From positions 80,711 to 144,710 of the forward strand of contig JAIWNE010000084.1 in assembly GCA_025331445.1 (NCBI GenBank): 64,000 nt of DNA. The letters are read 5' to 3'. Of this stretch, positions 21,869 to 33,376 are shown one piece after another. How positions within the stretch are numbered: position 1 is the first letter of the stretch; each line of letters begins with the position of its first letter. This DNA comes from Blakeslea trispora. Taxonomy: Eukaryota > Mucoromycota > Mucoromycetes > Mucorales > Choanephoraceae. The notes under the pieces are model-generated. The model was not told the origin of the DNA. It did no database searches and saw nothing but the letters and a program-made list of their open reading frames with translations. The position numbers and the translations under genes are program-made.

Positions 21869-24675
21869 GAAGTCGGAAAGTGTCCCGAGATTCCCATCAT
21901 TGCTAAGAAACAAGTTGAGTTTGAAACGTTATCAACAAAAAAGAAAAAAGAAAAAAGAGGGGACCATTCACAAAATCATCCCTTTTAGTTTCTTTGAATT
22001 TATGTATAATCAATGAATGCTTGAGGGTATGGAAAGAGAAGGGAGAAGAGATGGCTATAGAAAAGCAATAAAGTAATGAAAGAACAATAGAAGTCTGTAA
22101 AGCAGTTAAACTTTGTTTGTTTGTTTTTGGCATGCACAAAAAGGTCTGCTAATTAGTTGCTTTATTTGGATGTTACAACAGAGTTTTTGGTGCAAAGCAT
22201 GAGGGGGGGACAGTTGCCATATCAGGACGACACTACGAAGACTATTAGAGTCTTGTAATGCTCAATCATGGCTAATGAAGTGAGTCTAAAGCAATGAAAG
22301 GTATAGAGCATACTCGAATAAATGCTTTTTTTTTCACTACTCTATTTTCCCTTTCCTATTTCTTCTTGTTTGGATCATTCTGCTTGGTGCTGTCTGATTA
22401 CTTTTTCCAAAAAAAAGATAAAAGACACACACTCCTAATAGGAGTTGATCATTTGTTTATTCATAATGCATTTCTTATGTCATTGTGAAAGCCTTTTTTT
22501 TTCTTACAAGATAAGAAATCCGAAAAGAGAGAGAGAAGAAAAATAGACTGGGTTACCGTCGGTGTCACAAACCCATATGCCTTGCAAAAGAATAGACTAA
22601 CAGTCAATGTTACTAAAGCAGTGTTTCTTATGAAACAATCACCTTACTTGTTGCCTAAACAAGTCATTTGCTCATTTGAGGAGACAAACAAATCCATGGA
22701 TCTCATTTCTATTCCTCGGTTAGAGTCACTTTAAGGCGAATGTTTATAAAGCATGAGAAATTGGTTACTTCTATTGTTATTGTTGTTCATTCAAAAAGCT
22801 GTGTCAGGCTCGAATCAAGCAAAATTAAGCAAAAAGTAGACTGCGTATGATGACAACGGTAGCTATCATAACAAGCAGACACAGACACACAATCAATGAC
22901 ACTCGATCGCGTAGTCACGAATTTATTAAATCTGAGGATGAGGAAAAAAAAATGCTGGAAATAAATCGGAGGATCAATTGGTTGACAGATGGTCTTATTC
23001 AAAAATAACATAGTAGGTGATTAGCTTATTCATGACATTCGATAGACACTCGTATCCGTCTTTCTACAGAAAAAAGGCACATACATATACTTATAAAAAA
23101 AAAAGAAGAAGCAGACCCAAACTATCTGCACTGATTTGCTTCCTTTCTTTCTTTCTTCTTTGTTCTCTTGCCTTTGGAAATACCACAAGTGTCACTGGCA
23201 ATTCAAGAGGAGTTTAGCTGTCAAAACTAAAAAGAGGAGTAAAGTTCATGTTGGCATAAAAGACGTTTAAAAAGCCAGTTCTTGTATTTTGTCTTCTTTT
23301 GGTTGCATTACTTTTTTCTTTTATTTACATAGCATTGATTGAAACCATCTCACAGAAAAAGAATAGCTTGGAAGACCTTGATATCCCAGAGAGCTTCTAT
23401 GAAGCAGTTAAAAGAGCCTTGTAAGCACAGTTTTATTAACTTGGAATCATAACAGCTTAACTGATCTTTATCACTATTACTGCAAATACTAGTCAAAGTA
23501 AGATCTATCTAATCAGTGATGAACAAAGAGGTGGGTAGAATCCTCAAAGTGTTCATGAATCTGAAAAAGAAAACCATGGTACTACTCTCTAGAAACATCC
23601 TTTTACTTTCTTAGCCAAGACAGTGCTAGAAGCAACATCAGAAAGAAAAATGAGTTAGCACAGTATATTAGAGGTGATGTTCTGCTAAACATGATTTAGT
23701 CTCCGTTGAACATCAATATCAGATTTCATACCATCTCGCTCATCACTGCTACTTTAAGCTTTAGAACCAAAGATTTTAACAAAAACGAAAGCAGTATAGA
23801 CAAGCAAAGGACCTGTTAAAGCCAAAACACAGATTACACAACTTGAATAAAAAAAAGCTCTTTTTAAATGATAAAGTTGTATCATCTAAAAAAGAAAAAG
23901 AAAATGCCACAAAATAGGCAACGTGCCTCTAAGCTTAGAACTACAAAAAACAAAAAATTGTTTCATTTTTCGAGGTCCCAAATTTTATGCTTTTGGCATG
24001 AATCGATTATACAATCTGCCAATCTTTTTGGGGAGTTTCTTTTCTTTGAGAAGCGTAAATAAACCACAATTGAGAGCAAACCATCATCAACTCTTTTAGT
24101 TTTTTTCTATCTTAACTTGTAAGTATCTTGAGGTGCTTTTACTTTTCTATCGGAGAGATATTTTGTTTCTATAAATTTTTTCAACTCCTGTGCTATTCTT
24201 CTGCCATCATCATGCTTGCTATAGGCTTCACTTGGTCATGACTTTTTTGTACTGCATTCTAGAAGACTAAAATAAAAGCACATTCTTTGTCTTTTCGGAT
24301 CCTTTCTAATCACCCGATCCACTTTCTTTATACTTCTTTAGCCTTATATACCTTCTTATGGTTACACAAAGATTAAGATGGTCTCTTTGACTCTAAGCCG
24401 CATGAATTTAATAGCTTACGCTCCTCTTTCTTCTCTTTTAGCCTGTCACCTTTATTTTACCATAATCCGAGTTTACCTTGAGAAACTGCATTTGATCTTT
24501 ACCTCTAAATCAACAATTAAAATCATCATCTTTACTATTTGCTCAGATTGTTTCACACAAATTACTCCTTCCTCCTGGCTACTATTTATGCATCAATTTC
24601 TTTGTTTAAATAATTAAATAACTACCCGCGTATTTTCTCTCTCTTCAAAAATCATTTTCACCAATAAGTATTTGT
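21869..24675. other. Gene-poor interior of inverted-repeat interval
   Basis: No supported gene in 2.8 kb. A short frame at 23017-23217 ends with a signal-peptide-like hydrophobic stretch, and another unlabelled stretch at ~23270-23420 reads a hydrophobic helix followed by a charged helix and a stop. Both are too short and lack exon support, so I leave them uncalled. Confidence 0.4.
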
Positions 24676-25576
24676 ATGAGCAAGGATATTTACTGTATTG
24701 GCTACAGTTTGATTGAAGAATTCGCAGTACGAAAAAGTACATACAGAATGCTTGAACAAGAAGAAGTTTTTCTACCTCTGAAGCTGAATGAAGAGGACAG
24801 TGAAGTTTTCAGCCAGTTCGCGAAAGTAAGTTCTACTTATTCCTTGTTTCAATTAATTGTAGTCTCAAATATTTTATAGAACAATAAGTTTGTAGAAAAC
24901 ATTGCCAGTCCAGAGAAGAATAGTCTTGAGCTTGTGAAGATGCTGGCTTTTTTGCAAGGTATTTCTCTCTTAGTCCATCCTCAGAGTCTGTATTAACGTT
25001 TTTGTGTATAGAGATATATTCAAAAAGTTTCGCCCTGAAATTTAATCACGATTGATAGCCATTCTACGAGAAATAGACTTGAATGAACCAGGATATCATA
25101 GTATGCTTGGGAAGAAAAAGAGCTTTCTGGCTATGCCATACTGATTCTATCTGTTTCTTTTGTCTGTGATCTTTTCTCCCTTTTCTTTCTTCACTCTTGG
25201 GACAACATTTGCTCTGTACAAGGCAGTTATGATTATATTCCAGAAGCAAACAAAACCACGGTTCAGCAGTATAAAGCTGATGGGAGACTTTGCTATAAGA
25301 GTGATGAATGCCATCTCCTTGTGGTTGAGGCCAAATCCCCAACCCGTTCAGCTCCTTAAAGCACATGTGCTTGACATACACATGTGTGGATTTGACATTG
25401 TTGTCTACTTCATGTGTTGTCAAGACATTAAGACAAAACAAGACGAAGACCAGGACAGATACTTGATGTTGGAAATAGAAAGATTTACCCTGCCAAGGTA
25501 TAAGATGGACTTCAGCATGCTATCAAGAGTGTACTCGTCATGTATGAAGATAAAGGCAAATCGCAATAATCGTTAG
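24676..25576 (+). pseudogene. Broken copy of a lineage-specific protein family
   Basis: The copy starts with a clean exon from ATG 24676 (MSKDIYCIGYSLIEEFAVRK) with a donor at ~24827, followed by an exon from ~24881 (NNKFVENIASPEKNSLELVK). At 25012-25127 it contains the segment shared with 15526-15640. Further on, one frame reads QQYKADGRLCYKSDECHLLV followed by VEAKSPTRSAP, and a shifted frame continues YLMLEIERFTLPRYKMDFSM. Stops and at least two frame changes break it. No function is known. The form (VVEAKSP, then a beta-strand-rich end) recalls the nuclease-like fold of the family I also suspect at 15864, but I cannot confirm this. Confidence 0.45.
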
Positions 25577-27074
25577 CTATACAAAAATAATCAACAGTTT
25601 ATTGTCAAAAGCTTGCTGTAAAAGCCATCATGAAGAAAGAAGGCTATGTGAAATAAACGACTTGTTTTATCATCTTTAAATACAAATAATCTTCTCTTGC
25701 TCTATAAACCAAAGAGAGCCATCAATTAAGTATCAACCATGAAGTCCGTCATGTAGAGAAACAAGTTTTTGAAATGAGTGAGTAAGCCTTTGTCAAGTCT
25801 AGCATTCACAATTCAGGGCCAGCAATCTCCTTTTAGAGAGATCACTGACTAGAACCACTGCAGCTAAAAAAGATAGCTTAGGACGTTTAATTCATTGAAA
25901 ATCTATAGACAGGCAATTGCATCCAAAGCCCATCCATTCATCCAAGACAAAGGCGATTGATTACTTGGAATGACTAAACATGTACGCTTCCTATGACAAG
26001 TGTTTGTTGAAAAAGAATATTCTAGAACACACCAAATAAATTCTGGATGCATACCAACACATAACACAAGAGGAGAGAGGAAACTTGACTACTTGAAGGA
26101 CCAGAGGAAGAGAAAGCACTTGACTGTTTGAGGAACCAAAAAAGGAGAAAGCACTTGACTACTTGACCAGGGAACAAAGAAAAATGAAAAAAAAATTGAT
26201 TGGATCCTTGATTTTTTGCATGTTTCTTGTGTAGTCATAATAGAGGATCCCCCCCCCCCACTTTGACATCTTTTTACAAGATAAGCAAATGCTACCTTCC
26301 CTACCAATGAAATATCTTCCTTTCCCTCTATCTCTCTCATGCAAACTCGGGTCATCTACTACATATGGCATCTGGGTCCGTAGTTTTCTTTACGTCAAAA
26401 TGATGGTGTGGTCTGTGCAACGCTTTCAAAAGAATCGCATTATTGTCTCTTTTTCTTTCAAACAACATGCTATTCCATATAAAATAGTAACAAAATAAAA
26501 GAGAATGAAATCCATCAAAAAGACTACATCTACCATCCTTTCTTTTTCTTTTTGAGGCCGAGTACATTAGCAATAGAAACAATAAACAACAATGTAATTT
26601 ATGCAGTATAACAGGATACTACGTAAATAAAAACACCAAAAAAAAAATTAAAAACAATCATGCAGACAGTACGCTCTCTCTTTTGTCCATTGTCGTGTAA
26701 CCTATGCAGATTTAACCAATTCTCTGTTCATTTAGACTATTGACTATTGAATGTAAAATATCAACCCTTTTGTTTATTGCTTTCCTTATAGAAAGAAAAA
26801 AAACACATAACTACAGTCAAACCAAATAATCCAGTACATATCTATACAACGAAAAGTAGAATAGTCGCATATTAAGCTAATTGGTGATACTGTATATTTT
26901 GTCTATAAAGAAGGTCTCAAGCGTTTCAAGTTTTTTTTTCCGCGTAGTATCTAGGCCTCCCTAATTTTTTCTTTCATGTAAAACCTTATTTTAGGTTATT
27001 TTTCCTTCACTCGTACGATATCCTTGACATGACACAAAAGCAAACTCAGTGTGTATAATCATATTAAGCTTCAA
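25577..27074. other. AT-rich tract without a supported gene
   Basis: About 1.5 kb. Near 26100-26170 is a short imperfect tandem repeat containing CACTTGACT-type units. A C run lies at 26251-26259. No coding region was recognised on either strand. Confidence 0.45.
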
Positions 27075-27171
27075 ATCGTAACACAACCTTACTATGTGAT
27101 TGTTGATCCTTTTCACGTTTCTTCTTTTTTCTTCTTCTAAAGAAAAAAAAAGAGTGACCGATTCAATTGTT
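27075..27171 (+). repeat. Direct repeat A, copy 2
   Basis: This is the second copy of the ~95 bp unit at 21772-21868, in the same orientation although the neighbouring ~715 bp arms are inverted. It ends at CAATTGTTG, immediately before the left terminal repeat of the foldback element at 27172. Confidence 0.75.
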
Positions 27172-28125
27172 GGCAAGTAAATCATTGTGATGAGTGAGAA
27201 AAAGTAAAATGAGAACATGATAAGGTGAATGGTCAAAGCCTCTTTTTTTCTTAAAAAAAAAAAAATTGTAGAAAAAAAGAGTGAAAAAAGCGCGTTTTCC
27301 CTTTTAAACAAAATCCAAAAATGTAGCGCGATTTACATGTGACAAAAGAAGACGCGCCCTTTTTTTTTTGCTATTTTTTTCATGCAAAAAAAAAAAAAAA
27401 AAAAATTGAGGGAAGACTCCGATTTTACTCAGATGAATAAATATAAAACAGTAAAGCTTCCCCTCTTTTTTTTTTCTTTCTCTCTTTATCCGCCCTTGCA
27501 AGTGGGCTTGCCGCCAGGTGATCAAGACTCGCAAGGTTCCAACAGCAAGTAGGTTTTCCACTAGGTGATCAAGACTCCCAAGGTTCCAGCAGCAAGTAGG
27601 TTTTCTGTCGCTCGGTTGTCGCGTATAGTATCTGGCCTGACGAGTATTTGGATGATGGTTTTGCAATGTATACGTGCTTACGCGGGTCCAATTGGCCCCC
27701 GTACTTCTCTGGTGTCTCTCTGGTTCTGGTGTCTCTCTGGTTCTGGTGTCTAGAGAAGGGTGTGGTTACTTCTCTCTCCTTGTAGGGTTGGCATGCCTTA
27801 CGGGAGTCTCTTGGGCTAAGGGGCTTTCACCAACAAAGCATTTCTTTTTTTTTTCGTGGACAAAATTTACTAACCTCTTTTTTTTTTTAGATTGACTCCA
27901 AAGTAACCATAGTGATCAATGATATTTAACAAATAAAATAAAGTCTTTCTTAATACTCTATCTAAAAAAAACACTTTTTTTCTTCTTCTTCTTTTTAACT
28001 TTGATCATTTTATATTCATGCGCTTGCTTTATTCCTAACGTCTATTTAAAAAAAGAGGCTTTGACCATTCACCTTATCAAGCTCTCATTTTACTTTTTCT
28101 CACTCATCACAATGATTTACTTGCC
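27172..28125. mobile_element. Putative foldback element with ~79 bp terminal inverted repeats
   Basis: The left terminal repeat (27172-27250) begins GGCAAGTAAATCATTGTGAT. The right one (28047-28125) is its reverse complement, differing mainly in one short block. The match starts abruptly at GGCAAG on both sides, as expected for true element ends. The whole right arm of the ~715 bp inverted repeat (27251-27962) lies between them. There is no coding capacity. No clear target-site duplication is visible next to the ends. An alternative is a rearrangement by-product rather than a transposon. Confidence 0.55.
27251..27962 (-). repeat. Right arm of the ~715 bp inverted repeat pair
   Basis: Reverse complement of 21011-21733, near-identical over the whole length including the poly-A/T runs and the internal ~47 bp and 17 bp tandem units. 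The identity implies recent duplication or gene conversion. The two arms are separated by ~5.5 kb of dissimilar sequence. Transcription through both arms would give an RNA with a ~700 bp stem. Confidence 0.85.
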
Positions 28126-29104
28126 TACTCAAAGCTAACTTGCACTATTCTTCAGTTAAGAAATCGCTCGTATCTTTCCTTGCCGATTTCAACCAAATAT
28201 CGAAATGGTTTTTTTTATTGATGAATTCAATCGAGTTGCTATATAACTGCTTGTATGTCATGATTAACTTGCATGTTTTTGCTGACACTAGTGTATTGCC
28301 CCTACTCTCTCTTTTACTGCAGAATAATGAATAGTAATCGCTGTAAATGATCAATCTCAATCTTTACATGCTAAGAATGATTATTTGGTCTTTTTGAATC
28401 GTTAAGCAAAGAACCATGATGCTCATTGATATAGAACATGACCCAAATCAATCTACTCAAATAATAAACAAACAATCAACATACCAGTCAATGAGAACAA
28501 TTGAACAGTAATGTGGTCAATCTAATTTATATCACAAAGAAAAAAAAAAGTATTTTTCCCCTCTTTTTCTTTTCTCTAATTATTATAAAGAATAAAGTTA
28601 TTATATACAAAGGTAACAAGGCTGTTCATTAGACTATGAGTTATTTGCTAGTGCTTGCTTAGATCAATAAATCAAAACATTCTCTTTATTGATATGACGT
28701 GCAAAAGAGAAATAGCTTGGAAAAAAGGCATGTGTTGTATCATAATTGTTGTCACGTATCTGTACTAATCAAAATGAGTAGGCTTAAAAAGAAAGGTAAA
28801 GGCCCAAAAAGCTTAAATAGAGGTAAGTAAATGTTCATCGAAAGTGTAAAGCTTGCAACTCTTCTATTGAAATACGACTAGCTTTAGGAAGAAACAGATA
28901 AGAAAACCCCGCAAAATTCTCGGAACTATCGGTGATTCTACCGATACGAAATTTATTATTTGAATTTTTGTATGATAATTTGCTTTTTGTATGTCAATCA
29001 TCTAAAATTTGATTGCGTCGTATATATCAAACTAGTTTTTTTGCTTTGCATTCCTACATTCAAGAAACATGTTAGTTCAGCGAAAAGTGACAACAAAAAG
29101 TAGC
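28126..29104. other. Spacer, nothing recognised
   Basis: About 1 kb between the foldback element and the 3' end of the acyl-CoA synthetase gene. It is AT-rich, with no open frame of note. Confidence 0.5.
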
Positions 29105-31606
29105 TTACATAGCATCTAATTCTTTCTTGAAAGTCTTTGTTATTTCAGGTCGCTTGATCTTTTGTGCAGCAGTCATCAGGCCCTATTGTTATATAGATGA
29201 GTCATCAGATGCCTTTCATGCAACCAATATATCAATATCTTACTGATGCAGTTGTCCATTCCTCATGACACAAATGGACATCGAAAATAAGCTCAGCGCC
29301 CTTGAGACCACCTTCTTTTCCTTGCTTTAATAACCCGTCCAAGATTGTCTTACGAATGACTGGGTCTTGACACAGCTCAGAAAACTCTGTCGCATCTAAT
29401 CCCTTTTCTATGGCTAGTTTTCGAATCACTGGTTCTGATACGACTGCAAGTGCAACAGGTTTGGGGAAAAGTGAATCAGCGTAGACACAAATGTTTGTAA
29501 CATAAACGCAACTCTTGTATATCGACTCAAGCTTTTCAAGTGCCACATATTCACCATTACTGAGCTTCACCAAGTTCTTTTTTCGGTCGATAATAGTGAG
29601 AGTACCATTTTCGTTCCATTCTGCAATATCACCTGTTTGTAACCAATTATCTTCGGTCATGGCTTCTCTTGTGAGATCCTCTCGCTTCCAATAACCCTTC
29701 GTTATGGCAGGACCTCGAACCCAGACTTCGCCTTGTGGTTTTGAATTGCTTGAAAGATAACCTGCTTCGGGAACATCTACCAGTTTGATTTCACAGCAAG
29801 GAACAGGAGCACCAACCTGGCCATATGCAAACTGCTCAGGTGTCATTATACAACACATACTAATAAGACAATTTTCGTCAGTGTCTTGTACTTTTTACTC
29901 GATCAATTTTTTTTTTCATTCACTTACCCACAGCCTAGAAATAAAGTTTGTTGGTTGATTTTTGTAAAAATAAAATAAAATAAAAAGGTAAGTTTCATTC
30001 TAAACGCCCAACTCATCATCTCGCATGTTTAAAAACTTTGTCGTTACTTACTTTCTGTCATACCTATTTAATGCATTAGTCAGTGATCTGTCTTTCTCTT
30101 ATATCAACCACTTACCAAAGCCACCTAGAATAGGACAGACAGTTACAGACAAGAACTTTTGTGTCTCGATAGAAACAGGAGCACCACCTGAAAGAGCAAA
30201 CCGAAGACGGCCACCCACTTGTTCCTTGATCTTGTTAAATACCAGTTTATCCAAAAAGCCAGTTGGTAAGTGACGTTCAAGCAACCAGGCCTTCGTGGCA
30301 TAAGCCTTTTGGAACATTTTTTGTGCTTTAGGATTAGCCAAAGCCAGCTTGGCTAAAATACCTTTACGAATAGACTCCCAAACTGCGGGTACACCAGTCA
30401 TCAGAGTAGGTCTAAATTCTTTGATATCACCCTTACAATTGCGGACAGAAGCATCAGTCAATGTACGTATATTTGCATAGCCCAGACTGGTTGTAAAATA
30501 AAATGAGTTGTTGCGACATTAGAAACGAGGTTCAAAACTTACGTGGCACCAAAAAAGATACACAAATTTTCGACAACAAATTCCAAAACATGAGCTAAAG
30601 GAAGATATGCTATCATGCTATCGTTTTCTGTTATAAGACCGCCAAAAATGATATTGACACCACCAACTAATTTTGTGTAAAAGTTTTTTTTTAGTATGTA
30701 TCATTCAAGCAACTAGTCAAACTTACTTGCTGCAACAATATTCTTGTGCGACAAAATGACACCCTTAGGGTTTCCAGTACTACCAGAGGTGTACATAATG
30801 CAACACAGATCTTCAGGCTCAGGAGCTCTAGCTTCTCTTGGATGATCTTTACCTAGCTTGGCTACTTCATCTATAGTTATCACCTTTTGATTGACGACAT
30901 TCTTGAGGTTCTCCAGCACCTCTGGTTTTACTTCGCCGCTATAAATAATGTATTTTAGGCTAGGGCATTTACTGGCAACTTTTTGAACTGTAGGTAACAA
31001 ATCGCCCACAGTATAGATAGCCTCGACTTCTGTTTCATTCATTGAGTGCAATAGACCATCTTCTCCCAAAGTATCATATGCTGTAACAATGGTCATGTTT
31101 TGAGTAAAAGCACTATGAGCTGTCAAGAGCCAGTACATGCTGTAATAAAGGAAAACGTTTTTTTTTAGTAAGAAATTATGTTGTCTAGTACGAATTGAGT
31201 CAAAAGACACTTACTTTGTAGGTGAAAAAACCTCTATTTTTGACTTTTCTTTAAGACCAAGTTGGATGAGACCAGCACCAATATCATGAGTCAATTGAGA
31301 AGCTTCTTTGTAGGTTATGTAGTTATATCCTGACAGCTGAAAGTATTTCCAAATCTTCTTTTCTTTCACTTCTTCGCCATTAACAAACTTTGTAACCTCC
31401 TTCTCTTCATCCACCATCTTCTCAATCTTTCGGTAACCAAAGGCTTTGTTGTTAGGATACTTGCTTGCACTGCGTGTCAAGACGTCATATAAGGTATGGA
31501 CATGTTGGTGGGGGACGCGTGCTAAACCTTCTGGAGCATAAGCGGATCTTCTAATGCGACCACCATTGGGCTGTTGAGGACCAGTTTCGATTGTAAAGGA
31601 TTTCAT
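29105..31606 (-). CDS. Long-chain acyl-CoA synthetase (long-chain fatty-acid--CoA ligase)
   Basis: Eight exons (31606-31215, 31139-30727, 30666-30543, 30486-30116, 30063-30052, 29934-29928, 29859-29244, 29182-29105) give 670 aa in one consistent frame. The enzyme activates fatty acids with ATP and CoA, at ER, peroxisome or lipid-droplet membranes. The AMP-binding loop [11 protein letters not shown] is at ~247-257. The adenylation motif GMTESCG (~434-440) is assembled only if the 12 nt and 7 nt micro-exons are included. The C-terminal domain has the hallmark [20 protein letters not shown] and [20 protein letters not shown]. Length matches Faa-type enzymes. The start follows a pyrimidine-rich leader. 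There is no signal peptide and no PTS1-type end (ends KELDAM). Confidence 0.95.
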
Positions 31607-33376
31607 GTTGAAGTTAGAGATGAGAGAAGAAAAGACAAAGTAAAAAGATGACAGGAGGCTAAATTTCTTAAATCCAAAAAAAAAATCAGGACTGTGCAAC
31701 TTTGAGAGATCCTCGTTACTAGTTTTCACATGATTTTTCTATTTCTATCAAACTCAGACAATTTCTTTTTTGAGCTATTGTCTTCGTGGTTTTGTCAGAA
31801 AAAATTATGTAAATTTTCCAACTTGTATTTCGCCACAAAAAAAAAAGGACTTGACCTGCTTTTTTTGTTGTTATTACTTTGTATATGTATGGAATTAATC
31901 ATACTCATCTTATTGAATTTAAGAGCTTTAAAGATGTTGTCATGAATCATACTTTTCAAAGTCAAGAAGTTAGGAACAAAAGATATAGGCTAGATAAATA
32001 TATTTGCTTTTCGATGGCTGAAGTTACTAATTAAGACGACTCGTTGGTTGACAAATTGTGTCAACGCATTACAAGAGTTCACAACTGTGTGTTAGTTTCA
32101 GCGTCGAATATAGTAAGTCTTTGCTTTTTCATAGTGTTACATTGTTCTGAATCAATAGTCTGATGCACGACATTCGGAAAATTGAACTTTACTTGTGCAG
32201 AAGTTACAACTACATAAATCCTGTAAATAAATGAGATTAACTGGAAGCAGTACTCTAATCCTAGTGACGACAATAACCAAACTCATATGCACACGGATGA
32301 TTTACAAAGCTAGTTTTTATTTTGCTTGATGTGTTGACTTTTTTGGCTTATGGCAAGTAGATACACTTAGATGTGTATATACATTCTGGTCTTACTAGTC
32401 ATAAATTACTTTTGGGTTTGATGATACATGTCCTACAAGATAGATGTTTGCCTCTTTGTTTATGGGCTGATCCGATATGTGCCGGTGTTACTCTTTTTGC
32501 GCTCTGACTAATTTTTTTTACAAAGCTTATCACAAATCGGAATAAGAAGGTGTAACAAATTGTATATTCTGTATTGTACAATGAAATACGGCATGCACGA
32601 GCCAAATGCAGCAAAAACAACGTTAAAGCGCGAGTCTGTAGAAAAAAAAATTACACAGAAACATGACATTCCTTTAGAAATTAAAGTGAAATAAAGACAG
32701 ATTTTGTGGATCGTCTGTAGTATTCGAGTTTTGCTGTTATTGTCATTGAAGTTAGAAAATTGCTTGTATCAAGTTATTGATTCGGAACAATGTTACAGTA
32801 CGAGAAAGTAAAGACTTTCTATATATAGCTTAAACCATATGTTGTATCTGTAAACATTGAATCCGATTCAGTGGTGTTTATAGCTAGAATCCTTGGATTT
32901 GAGCAGGCTACTCTAATATAGAATGCAAAAGTGAGGACAAAGTCTCCTATAAATGTTTAAATGATTCATGAAATCATTGTACTTAGCGAAGAAATTGAAG
33001 CGTCTACTAAAAAAAATTAGAGATGCTTGAACTGTACATGGCGATATCATTGATTCTGTGCACAAAATAAAAAACGTTAGAAATGTTTTCTTTATAAATT
33101 CACTGTGGTTTGAATTTTCAATTCCTCAGCTTGAGCTTGAATGTTTTTTTTGTTTGAAAAAAAAAAAAAAAAAAAAAAAAACCGAAAGATGTATCAGTGA
33201 AATCCAAAATACGATTAATAACAGACCGTCTATTAGTTTTGATTCTCAATCGAAAATTTGAGCATATCATTCTATTAGTTTTGGCATGAATATAAAACAA
33301 ATACCCCTGATTTGCTTTTTTCTTTCTCTCTTTGTCTTTATCTAAATATTTAAATCAAAAAAACTCACTAATAAAA
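31607..33376. other. Divergent intergenic region
   Basis: 1.77 kb between the divergently transcribed acyl-CoA synthetase and the orphan gene at 33377, so it should hold both promoters. It contains an A run of ~25 at 33157-33181. No gene recognised. Confidence 0.5.

Noticed and set aside
24676..25576. Functional gene
   Set aside because: The first exons look clean, but stops and frame changes after 25050 prevent a full product, so it is listed as a pseudogene.
21011..27962. LTR retrotransposon bounded by the two ~715 bp arms
   Set aside because: The arms are inverted, not direct, and the interior has no gag/pol-like sequence.
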